A stretch of 53,050 bases of DNA from an uncultured Collinsella sp. (GTDB taxonomy: Bacteria > Actinomycetota > Coriobacteriia > Coriobacteriales > Coriobacteriaceae). Position 1 is the first letter of the stretch, and each line of letters begins with the position of its first letter. The translations under genes were made by a program, and so were the position numbers. The notes under the pieces are model-generated. The model was given only the letters and a program-made list of their open reading frames with translations, had not been told where the DNA came from and did no database searches. Positions 40,588 to 48,145 of this stretch are shown one piece after another. Location: the NCBI GenBank assembly GCA_958405195.1, contig CATYDM010000011.1, positions 1 to 53,050 of the forward strand, read 5' to 3'.

Positions 40588-42171
40588 ATGTCTGATCGTT
40601 TGACGGTCCTGACGACTAAGAGCGTCTTTACCGGTACGGGGGACCTGCCGTTTGAAGGTTTCGTAGCGGTCCGTGGCAATCGAATTGAGGCTGTTGGCAC
40701 CAAGTGTGAGGTAGCTTCGTATTTGACCCAGGCGGACGAGGTAGTTGACCTGGGCGACCGCACTGTCATGCCTGGCCTGATCGATGTGCATACCTTCTAT
40801 ACAGGTTGGGCGCTGCGGACGTTGGGGTCTGATCTGTCCGGCATCGCTGATGCCAAAGAGGCTGTGTCGCTCTTGCGCGCATGGAAAGAAGATCATCCGG
40901 ATTGCGCGGCGGCTTTTGGCCACAACCTACCCGAAACGTTGGCATCGGATGCCGAGAACGCAAATACAGCAGCTGTGTTTGACGATTGTTTTGGCGATAT
41001 CCCCGTCGTCTGCTTTACACCAGGAGCGGGGACCTGCGTTCTCAACGCTGCCGCCAGTGCGCGATATGGCTTTACACCCCAGGCGTGCTATGCCGAGAAG
41101 ATCTGGCGCATGATGAGCGATTTCCTTGCGCTGCCCGAGGTGCGTGCCGGGTATTCGGACTACATGAGCATGCTTAACGAGCGCGGCGTTACCGCCATCA
41201 AGGAAATGGCGTTTGATGACTACTACGGCTTTGCCGACGAAATGGCTCGCCGTGAGGAATCTGGTGAGCTGACGGTTCGCGTCTCTATGATGTCGCAGCC
41301 GGTGGGCGCCGGTGCAAATCTGGCATATGCCCGCGAGGCGCGAGAGCGCTTCCGGGGACCGTTCGTTCGTTTTTCTGGCTTCAACCGTATGACCGATCGC
41401 GGCGTATGGGCGGGGCTTGCCGAGATGATTGACCCCTATGAGGACACGGCCGATGCGGGCGCTGCCGGCAAGACGGTCGTCGAGGAACCAGAGTGGGATC
41501 TGATTGAGAGCGAGCTGCGTGCAATTGATGCTGACGGCTTCCGATATTCCTTGCATTGCCAGGGCGATGGCGCCGTTCGTCGCACCGTGGCGCTCTATGC
41601 CTCGCTGCCTCGAGACGAGCATGGACGGATGCTTCGCCGCCATGCGATTACCGATCTCGAGAACTCTGACCCGACCGATCTTGTCGAGTTTGGCAAGTTA
41701 GGTGGAATTTGCGAGGTCTATCCGCAGATTCTGACGCTGGACCGGCGCGAGGATTGCCTATCGATGATGCGTCGACAAATTGGCGAGACGCGACTTTTGC
41801 ACAGCTGGAATCGCCGCGGCATGGAAGATTCCGGATGCACAGTGTGCTGTGGAACGGATTTGCCGCTGCTGATTCCGAGCCTGGGCGAGTCAATCTACAG
41901 CGCGTGCGGCGGATTCTTCGCCGACGGACTGCCTGTGAATGAGGTCAACACGCTGACGCTTGTCGAGCTCTTGCGCGCTTGGACTGCCGGGGGTGCGTAC
42001 GATCTGATGCGCGAAGACGAGCTGGGTACGCTCGAGGTCGGCAAGCTTGCCGATATCTGCGTGCTCGATCGGGATGTGTTTGACCTCGATTATCGCGACG
42101 CACGCGATCTTGCGGTTGATATGACGATGTCGGACGGACAAATCGTGTTCGATCGAAATAAGGAGGCATAA
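40588..42171 (+). CDS. Amidohydrolase (YtcJ-like) in the Amadori operon
   Basis: A 527-aa amidohydrolase-superfamily enzyme. The composite beta sandwich starts with TTKSVFTGTGDLPFEGFVAV; the metal-site strand is VMPGLIDVHTF, where the usual HxH is VHT-F with only one His. Later conserved parts include YSLHCQGDGAVRRTV, RRHAITDLEN and CCGTDLPLLIPS. The C-terminal KLADICVLDRDVFDL closes the sandwich. The altered HxH suggests one metal or changed chemistry. In this operon it might release the sugar amine from an N-acyl or peptide-like form; inference. It starts 9 nt after the transporter stop. Confidence 0.82.
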   Translation: MSDRLTVLTTKSVFTGTGDLPFEGFVAVRGNRIEAVGTKCEVASYLTQADEVVDLGDRTVMPGLIDVHTFYTGWALRTLGSDLSGIADAKEAVSLLRAWKEDHPDCAAAFGHNLPETLASDAENANTAAVFDDCFGDIPVVCFTPGAGTCVLNAAASARYGFTPQACYAEKIWRMMSDFLALPEVRAGYSDYMSMLNERGVTAIKEMAFDDYYGFADEMARREESGELTVRVSMMSQPVGAGANLAYAREARERFRGPFVRFSGFNRMTDRGVWAGLAEMIDPYEDTADAGAAGKTVVEEPEWDLIESELRAIDADGFRYSLHCQGDGAVRRTVALYASLPRDEHGRMLRRHAITDLENSDPTDLVEFGKLGGICEVYPQILTLDRREDCLSMMRRQIGETRLLHSWNRRGMEDSGCTVCCGTDLPLLIPSLGESIYSACGGFFADGLPVNEVNTLTLVELLRAWTAGGAYDLMREDELGTLEVGKLADICVLDRDVFDLDYRDARDLAVDMTMSDGQIVFDRNKEA

Positions 42172-42172
42172 G

Positions 42173-43024
42173 ATGTCTGAATCCAAACCGACGCTGCGCC
42201 GCGAGCAGATTGCGGGCATGAATATCCACTACATCATGTGGTCGCTCGATTACTTCCTTGATGTGCAGCAGCGTTTGGGCTTTGAGTCCATTGAGCTGTG
42301 GTGCGCAGAGCCGCATGTGACGCTCGACCACACGGGCTACTTTGAGGCTGAGGTCCTGGCGAAAAAGGCTGCAGACCGTGGGCTTAGGTATCGTACTCTG
42401 TGCCCCGAGAACGTTGTCTATCCTTGGCAGTACTGCGCACGCAAACCGCTGCATGAACAGCGCAGCCTGGCGTACTTTAAGCACGGCATTGAGCTTGCCG
42501 AGGTACTTGGGTGCGACCGTATGTCCGTCAACTCGGGCTGGGGCGACTGGGACGAGGACCGCGAGGAAGCCTGGAAGCGCAGCCGCGAGCACTTGTCCAT
42601 TCTGGCGGAGTATGCCGGCGAGCACGGTCTGGTGCTTACGATGGAAAGCCTGCGTCCCGAGGAGAGCAACCTTGTGACGACGGTTTCCGATGCGAAGCGC
42701 ATGATTGACGAGGTCGCGAGCCCGTACTTACAGCCCATGGTTGATACAACCGCGATGGGCGTTGCTGGCGAGACGCTCGAGGACTGGTTTGCCACCTTTG
42801 GTGATGGGGCAATTCACGAGATGCACTTTATCGACGGTGACCCGTATGGCCATCTGGTGTGGGGCGATGGCAAGCACGATATGGACGCCTTCGTTGCCAC
42901 ACTCAACGCCCATGGTTTCGACGGCATGCTGGGCCAGGAAATCACGGACGGTCGTTACTACGATGATCCGGCGGCGGCAGATGCCAAGAACATGGCCGCA
43001 TTCGAGAAATATCTGATTGACTAA
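42173..43024 (+). CDS. Sugar epimerase/isomerase, FrlC-like TIM barrel
   Basis: A 283-aa xylose-isomerase-like barrel. IELWCAEPHVTL near the N-terminus, the metal-ligand Glu in VLTMESLRPEESNLV, the MVDTTAMG strand, MHFIDGDPYGHLVWGDGKHD with ligand Asp and His, and a last Glu in LGQEITDGRY fit the fructoselysine 3-epimerase (FrlC) outline. It would epimerise a ketose-amine such as psicoselysine. The ATG is 1 nt after the amidohydrolase stop with AAGGAGG, so translation is coupled. Confidence 0.82.
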   Translation: MSESKPTLRREQIAGMNIHYIMWSLDYFLDVQQRLGFESIELWCAEPHVTLDHTGYFEAEVLAKKAADRGLRYRTLCPENVVYPWQYCARKPLHEQRSLAYFKHGIELAEVLGCDRMSVNSGWGDWDEDREEAWKRSREHLSILAEYAGEHGLVLTMESLRPEESNLVTTVSDAKRMIDEVASPYLQPMVDTTAMGVAGETLEDWFATFGDGAIHEMHFIDGDPYGHLVWGDGKHDMDAFVATLNAHGFDGMLGQEITDGRYYDDPAAADAKNMAAFEKYLID

Positions 43025-43086
43025 AACAACCATCGGCCACGCAACCAACGTCATTGATTGCGGGCCAAATAAGAAAGGAACTGGAT

Positions 43087-44055
43087 ATGAACGCACACGA
43101 TCTGATCAAAGAGGCAATTGCCGAGAAGGGCAAGTTCGACAGCGTCTACTGGATTGCTTGCGGTGGCTCCATGGTCGATTTGATCCCGGCTCATGAGCTT
43201 CTGCAGCGCGAGGCAACCACCTTCACTTCGTATATCTATACGGCTCGCGAGTTCGATATCATGCGTCCGCGTCGTCTGGGCGAGAAGTCCCTGGTCATCG
43301 CTTGTAGCCACAGTGGCAACACCCCTGAGGTCGTCGAGGGCTGCGAGATTGCCCTTGCTGCCGGCGCTACGGTGATCGCCCAGACCGACAACGCTGGATC
43401 TAAGATCGACACCGGTAAATGGACCACGTGGGTCTACCCGTGGGGCGAGGGCGTGCCGCAGGCCGAGGTCCCCGCTGGCATTTCGCTGTCGCTTGCGGCA
43501 GAGCTGCTCGATCAGCAGGAGGGTTACGCCGATCTTGCCGATATGTATGCCGGTATCGCCGAGATGGATAAGATTCTTCCCCCGGCACGCGAGAAGGTAA
43601 ATGCCGAGCTGGGCGATCGCTTTGCCAAGCTTTGCCAGGAGCACGAGTTCTTCTACATTCTGGGCAGCGGTCCCAACTTTAGCCAGACCTACGGTTTCGC
43701 TATCTGCTCTCTTATGGAGATGCAGTGGCAGCACTGTAGCTACATCCACTCTGCCGAGTACTTCCACGGCCCCTTCGAGGCTACTCAGGATGGCGTTTTT
43801 TACTTCCTGCAGATGGGCTCCAGCGAGTGCCGTGCTATGGACGAGCGCGCCCTGGCGTTCCTTAAGACGCATACCGATACGCTGATGGTGCTCGATGCCA
43901 AGGAGTACGGTATGGAAGCCGTGCCGGCGAGCGTCCGTGCCTATCTGGACCCGGTGCTGTTCTACGCCATGAACTGCGAGCTGCGTGCTGCACGCGGCAA
44001 GGTGTTTGATCACGATCCCGATTTCCGTCGCTATATGGGTGTTGTCGAGTACTAG
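43087..44055 (+). CDS. SIS-domain deglycase, FrlB-like
   Basis: A 322-aa protein with two SIS folds. VYWIACGGSMVDLIPAHELL and LVIACSHSGNTPEVVEG are the phosphosugar-binding parts of the first; FFYILGSGPNFSQTYGFAIC and HSAEYFHGPFEATQDG of the second, where FrlB has GEFRHGPLE. The C-terminus RRYMGVVEY is close to the FrlB end (RRYYGGLVEY). It should cleave the 6-phosphorylated Amadori compound to glucose 6-phosphate and the amine or amino acid. The ATG at 43087 follows AAAGGAA. Confidence 0.88.
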   Translation: MNAHDLIKEAIAEKGKFDSVYWIACGGSMVDLIPAHELLQREATTFTSYIYTAREFDIMRPRRLGEKSLVIACSHSGNTPEVVEGCEIALAAGATVIAQTDNAGSKIDTGKWTTWVYPWGEGVPQAEVPAGISLSLAAELLDQQEGYADLADMYAGIAEMDKILPPAREKVNAELGDRFAKLCQEHEFFYILGSGPNFSQTYGFAICSLMEMQWQHCSYIHSAEYFHGPFEATQDGVFYFLQMGSSECRAMDERALAFLKTHTDTLMVLDAKEYGMEAVPASVRAYLDPVLFYAMNCELRAARGKVFDHDPDFRRYMGVVEY

Positions 44056-44069
44056 AAGGGGCAAAGGCC

Positions 44070-44933
44070 ATGGCATTTAACGTTAACGCGCTCGGATTTG
44101 GCGACAACGTCGTCGATCGCTACGAGCATATCCACACCATGTATCCCGGCGGCAATGCGGTGAACTTCGCCGTTTATGCCAAGAAATGCGGTGCCGCACG
44201 CTCCGCATACATGGGCATTTTTGGCAATGACGCCGCTGCCGAGCATGTCATTGCAAGCCTCGAGGATGAAGATATCGAGCTTGACAAGTGCGAGCAGATG
44301 ATTGGCGAGAACGGAGCGGCTCGCGTGACCGTCGTTGACGGTGACCGTGTCTTCCTCGGCTCCAACGAGGGCGGTATCCGTGGCGATGCGCGCTATGTCC
44401 TCGATCGCTTTGACCTTTCGTACATGAAGCAGTTCGATGTGGTTCATTCGGGCAACTATTGCTTTACCGAGCGCGAGCTGCCCAAGCTGAAGGCTGCGGG
44501 CGTCACGGTCTCTTTTGACTTTTCGGACGACTCCACCGACGAGTACTACGAGCAGATTGCGCCCTACGTCGATTTCGCTTTCTTTAGTGCGGCGGATGCC
44601 GCGAGTGAGGACGAGATTCGCGAGCGTCTGGCATGGGTGAAGGGCCTAGGTCCGCGTTTTGTGTCGGCTACGGCGGGCGCCGAGGGCTGCATTGCTTACG
44701 ACGGCGAGCGTTATTACCGCCAGCTGGCTAAACCGGTAACGGACATGAAGGACACCATGGGGGCGGGCGACTCGTTCCTCACCTCGTTTTTGATGTGCTA
44801 TCTCGATTCCGCCAAGCGTGGTGAGGATGGCGCCGAGGCCATCGAGCGCGCGCTCGACTTTGCTGCCGGGTTTGCCTCGACCGTGTGCGGCATGGAAGGT
44901 TCTTGGGGCCACGGAGCACCAATCGTCGAATAG
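44070..44933 (+). CDS. PfkB-family sugar kinase, FrlD-like
   Basis: A 287-aa ribokinase-family enzyme. The substrate motif YPGGNAVNFAVYAKKCG and FGDNVVDRY closely follow FrlD; VSFDFSDDST has FrlD's FDFSD block; the ATP and catalytic-base motif is DTMGAGDSFLTSF. It would phosphorylate the Amadori product at C6 before FrlB. It starts 14 nt after the FrlB-like gene and ends the operon. Confidence 0.9.
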   Translation: MAFNVNALGFGDNVVDRYEHIHTMYPGGNAVNFAVYAKKCGAARSAYMGIFGNDAAAEHVIASLEDEDIELDKCEQMIGENGAARVTVVDGDRVFLGSNEGGIRGDARYVLDRFDLSYMKQFDVVHSGNYCFTERELPKLKAAGVTVSFDFSDDSTDEYYEQIAPYVDFAFFSAADAASEDEIRERLAWVKGLGPRFVSATAGAEGCIAYDGERYYRQLAKPVTDMKDTMGAGDSFLTSFLMCYLDSAKRGEDGAEAIERALDFAAGFASTVCGMEGSWGHGAPIVE

Positions 44934-44977
44934 CCGAGCTGTCCCGGGGAGCTGTATTGGTGCCTTCCCGTGACTCG

Positions 44978-45207
44978 GTGGTCAAAAAAAGCCAAATATG
45001 AGTACTGTGACTAATTTAGTCGCAGCAAAATCGACCCCTTCAGACGTGATTTGAGCGTTTGGAGGGGTCTAAGATTGCGAAAATGCAGGATGGGTGACTG
45101 TAAAAGTGTTAGTTAATGGACAATCGTAGATTATTCTGGTGGTCGGAAAGCTCAGAGTAATGTATCCATTTCGCTAGCAGTACTCATATTTGACGTTTTT
45201 TGACCAC
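44978..45207. mobile_element. MITE-like element with 30-bp terminal inverted repeats
   Basis: Ends 44978-45007 and 45178-45207 are inverted copies matching at 28 of 30 bases (GTGGTCAAAAAA at the outer edge). The 170-bp interior has no gene but contains a near-palindrome (45005-45023) and a GACCCC/GGGGTC hairpin. No transposase and no obvious target duplication are seen. Probably a non-autonomous element, unless it is a long structured RNA or terminator. Confidence 0.75.
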
Positions 45208-45212
45208 AGGGG

Positions 45213-45995
45213 TTAGCGAAGGCTAAAAACAGCGTGCGCATTTGCTAAAACTACCGACTCGATGCGCTTTGCGTCACTGTTTTTGAGTGAGGCAATGCGT
45301 ATCGAGGTCCTTGCGAGCGATCTGATGAGCGACTGCGCGCTTGTTTCTGTGTTTGGCTCGGCCGGCGCATCGGTTTCGAGCAGTAGGCGGTCGAGTGGAA
45401 TCTGTCGTGCGTATTCGCGTCCTCGTTTAGATGCGAGCATGCGTTCGTTGACGGAAAAATAACAGCCCGCATTACGCGCGCGGACGAGTTCGTCCGAAGT
45501 ACCGCTAAACCAGTGAAAGATGATAACGGGGGAGTCGGGGTTTGGGATGAGTAGTCCATGCGATTCGAGGACGTCCAGTACGGCTCCTGCCGAACGAACG
45601 GCGTGAATTGATATCACGCGCCCGGTAAGAGGATGCTGCACAAGCGCATCGCAGAGCCGGTTAAGTGCCTGTATTTGTAGCGGCTCACTTCCAGCAAAGC
45701 GCGCGGAAAAGTCGAGTCCGACTTCGCCGATGTAGCGTTCTTGGGCAGCAACTTCGCAAAGCAGATTGACTTCGACAAAACCGCAGTGGCCATCGGCGAG
45801 CCACCAGGGGTGAAGCCCAACGCCGGCGATGATGCCTGGTTGGCGACAGGCGCGCTCGTTTGCGGCCGAAAAGTCGCGCGGATTGACGCCGCAGTCAAAT
45901 AGACCCAAGCCCAGCGCCGTCGCCTCATCGGCAACGGCGTCCGGGTGAGCCATTAAATCAAGATGGCAGTGTGCATCAAATAACCGGGGCTCCAT
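45213..45995 (-). CDS. TatD-family deoxyribonuclease
   Basis: A 260-aa metal-dependent hydrolase of the TatD type (DNA 3'-5' exonuclease or D-aminoacyl-type repair roles in the family). FDAHCHLD supplies the HxH pair, IAGVGLHPWW the next block, IGEVGLDF the Glu, VISIHAV and FHWFSGT the His ligands, and LLLETDAPAEP the Asp. It follows tcdA by 14 nt on the same strand and forms an operon with it. The MITE ends 5 nt beyond its stop. Confidence 0.9.
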   Translation of the reverse strand: MEPRLFDAHCHLDLMAHPDAVADEATALGLGLFDCGVNPRDFSAANERACRQPGIIAGVGLHPWWLADGHCGFVEVNLLCEVAAQERYIGEVGLDFSARFAGSEPLQIQALNRLCDALVQHPLTGRVISIHAVRSAGAVLDVLESHGLLIPNPDSPVIIFHWFSGTSDELVRARNAGCYFSVNERMLASKRGREYARQIPLDRLLLETDAPAEPNTETSAQSLIRSLARTSIRIASLKNSDAKRIESVVLANAHAVFSLR

Positions 45996-46009
45996 CTCGG
46001 TGCGCTCCG

Positions 46010-46807
46010 CTAGTCCAGACGTTGGCCATCGGAGCGTACGCGCTCAGTGCCGCGGCCGCTGATCTGGCGGATAACCTCGCCGGCAATCATCTGGCCCATG
46101 ATGGGCGGCATAAAGCTGGCGGTTCCCAGCTCGGTGCGCTCGTGGATGTTGGAAGGGTCGCGGGGCTGTGTCTTAACCGATTCCTCGCAGCTAAACAGTA
46201 CATGCAGGCTCTTGATTCCGCGCTTCTTGCATTCTTTGCGCATAATGCGGCTCATGGGGTCACGTACCGTATCGAAAATGTCGGCAAAGCGGAGGCACTC
46301 GGGATGGAGCTTGTTGGCCCCGCCCATGGAGCTAACCAAACGAATGTCGTGGTCCTGAGCATATTTGGCAATGGTGAGCTTGGCCGAGATGGTGTCGATG
46401 GCGTCGACGACGTAGTCGAGCTTGCCGTCCGTCTGCTCCAAAACGCTCGCGAAGAAATCATCGATGTTGTCGCTCAGCAAGTATTCAGTTCGCTTGATGA
46501 CGGCAGCGGCGGGATTGATGTCGTGGATCATGGCTTCCATCACGTCAACCTTGCGCTTTCCGATGGTGCTGTGAAAGGCGATGGCCTGACGGTTGATATT
46601 GCTGGGCGCGATGACGTCCTTGTCCAGAATGACGAAATGACCGATGCCGCCGCGGGCGAGTGCCTCGCAGCAATTGGAGCCCACACCTCCGCAGCCGAGC
46701 ACCAGCACCGTAGCATCGGCGAGCTTATCGAGTGCCTCGCGGCCCATGATGATCTCGAGCTTGGTGTCGCGTGTCTCGATGGCGGCTGCGGCTGTGGTTT
46801 CGGTCAT
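46010..46807 (-). CDS. tcdA: tRNA threonylcarbamoyladenosine dehydratase
   Basis: A 265-aa E1-like (ThiF/MoeB/HesA) enzyme that cyclises t6A37 of tRNA to ct6A using ATP. The nucleotide motif is VLVLGCGGVGSNCCEALARG, followed by DKDVIAPSNINRQA and YVVDAIDTISAKL. FSCEESVKTQPRDPSN and ASFMPPIMGQMIAGEVIRQI mark TcdA among E1 relatives. The start MTETTAA at 46807 has CGGAGG upstream. Confidence 0.92.
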   Translation of the reverse strand: MTETTAAAAIETRDTKLEIIMGREALDKLADATVLVLGCGGVGSNCCEALARGGIGHFVILDKDVIAPSNINRQAIAFHSTIGKRKVDVMEAMIHDINPAAAVIKRTEYLLSDNIDDFFASVLEQTDGKLDYVVDAIDTISAKLTIAKYAQDHDIRLVSSMGGANKLHPECLRFADIFDTVRDPMSRIMRKECKKRGIKSLHVLFSCEESVKTQPRDPSNIHERTELGTASFMPPIMGQMIAGEVIRQISGRGTERVRSDGQRLD

Positions 46808-46921
46808 GGATATCCTCCGATGGGGAGTCGGTCGTGTTTTAGCTATCGCCATTATAGGTAATCGCCCATAGGTTGCGATGGCGTTTGCTTTGATGTGGTT
46901 TGAAGCATTGCGATTAGATAG

Positions 46922-46951
46922 TTAGACAAACATCTAAATATTGAGTATAGT
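46922..46951 (+). promoter_or_regulatory. sdpRI-type promoter and operator
   Basis: TTAGAC (46922-46927), 18-bp spacer, TATAGT (46946-46951). A perfect inverted repeat, TTAGA-N6-TCTAA (46922-46937), covers the -35. This is where an ArsR/SdpR repressor would act on its own operon. Confidence 0.65.
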
Positions 46952-46985
46952 GTGCACGTCATGAGAGATGATGAGAGGAGGTCTT

Positions 46986-47264
46986 ATGCCGGGAGAGGGT
47001 TTTAAGGCGCTTGCCGATCCAACGCGACGGCGCATTTTGGAGTTGCTGCGCGAGGGCAATTGCACGGCGGGGGAGCTTGCCGAGCATTTCGATATCAGTA
47101 AGCCGTCGCTGAGCCATCACTTGGCGACGCTCAAAAACGCCGGGTTGGTGACCGACGAGCGCCATGGCCAAAACATCGTATACAGCTTAAACACCGCCGT
47201 CATGCAGGATTTAATTGGCTGGTTTATGGGCTTTACAAACACGGAAGGTGATAAGGATGAATAA
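46986..47264 (+). CDS. ArsR/SdpR-family autorepressor
   Basis: A 92-aa winged-helix regulator. ALADPTRRRILELLREGNCT leads into the helix-turn-helix DISKPSLSHHLATLKNAGLV. It has no Cys metal site, so metal sensing is unlikely. Overlap by 8 nt with the SdpI-like gene and its size match SdpR of B. subtilis, which is titrated to the membrane by SdpI. The ATG at 46986 follows AGGAGG. Confidence 0.9.
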   Translation: MPGEGFKALADPTRRRILELLREGNCTAGELAEHFDISKPSLSHHLATLKNAGLVTDERHGQNIVYSLNTAVMQDLIGWFMGFTNTEGDKDE

Positions 47265-47961
47265 CGAAAACAAGGGCATTCACCCCACGGGGGTATCGTC
47301 GCGCGTGTGGGCCATGCTTGTTGTGGTCTGCGCTATTAATGTTGTAGCGCACCTCATGGTGATGCCGAGCTTGCCTACGCAGATTCCCACGCACTGGGGC
47401 GCGAACGGCGCCGTCGACGGTTGGGGTCCTAGCTGGATGGCCTCCGCGCTCGGCGTGCTGCCTCTGGCGCTTCTCGCAATGTTCTGCGTGGTGCCGCGCA
47501 TCGACCCCAAAGGTGAGGCATATCGAACTTCGGGCAAGTTCTACCAGGGCTTCGTAATCGCCTTCACCTTGTTCATGTGCGCCATAAGCTGGCTGGGAGA
47601 GCTTACGGTCTGGGGCGTGGTGCCGGCGGTCGGTTCGGTTAACGTGCTGATTTCCGGTGTTGTCGGTTTGCTGTTCATCGGCGTAGGCAACTACTTGCCG
47701 CGTGTGAAGCAGAACTATACGCTCGGTATCAAGACACCTTGGGCGCTTGCCGATCCCGAGAACTGGCGCCGTACGCAGCGTTTTGGCGGTGCCTGCTTTA
47801 TGGTGCTGGGTATTGGCCTGATTGTGATGGGCGTGGCAGGCAGCGTGCTTTCGAGTGAAGTCGTCGCCGCGGTGATTGCGGTTCTGGCGTTTGGTTCGGT
47901 TGGAGCCGTCTACGTCTACTCGTATCTGTTGTGGCGCAAATCTCAGCGAGCCGCTCGTTAA
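47257..47961 (+). CDS. SdpI-family membrane protein (DUF1648)
   Basis: A 234-aa membrane protein with six hydrophobic segments. The DUF1648 part includes LPTQIPTHWGANGAVDGWGP; the SdpI part includes VGNYLPRVKQNYTLGIKTPW and DPENWRRTQRFGG. In B. subtilis SdpI confers immunity to the SdpC toxin and signals to SdpR. No sdpABC toxin genes are in the window, so it may protect against other strains' toxins or have another envelope role. Confidence 0.9.
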   Translation: MNNENKGIHPTGVSSRVWAMLVVVCAINVVAHLMVMPSLPTQIPTHWGANGAVDGWGPSWMASALGVLPLALLAMFCVVPRIDPKGEAYRTSGKFYQGFVIAFTLFMCAISWLGELTVWGVVPAVGSVNVLISGVVGLLFIGVGNYLPRVKQNYTLGIKTPWALADPENWRRTQRFGGACFMVLGIGLIVMGVAGSVLSSEVVAAVIAVLAFGSVGAVYVYSYLLWRKSQRAAR

Positions 47962-48025
47962 GGTTGCGGAAAACTAGCGTACGCAGTTCATAGTATGTTC
48001 CGGGGGACTTTTCCCAGGTAGTATT

Positions 48026-48054
48026 AGGGGGTGTGGGCAACCATGCCCCTTTTT
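48026..48054 (+). terminator. Terminator after the SdpI-like gene
   Basis: An about 11-bp stem with wobble pairs and one bulge (48026-48036 with 48041-48050), loop GCAA, then a run of five T. Confidence 0.75.
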
Positions 48055-48145
48055 CGTTACGTTTCAGAGCTGGTTTCCTCATTTCGTTTCTACTAAAGCG
48101 AATCAAGAATAGGAAAACAGCAGGTAGAAAGGATAGAACAGGCAA

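Noticed and set aside
47281..47297. A second CsoR-like box, CACCCCACGGGGGTATC
   Set aside because: It lies inside the coding start of the SdpI-like gene, downstream of its promoter, and encodes ordinary residues; probably chance.
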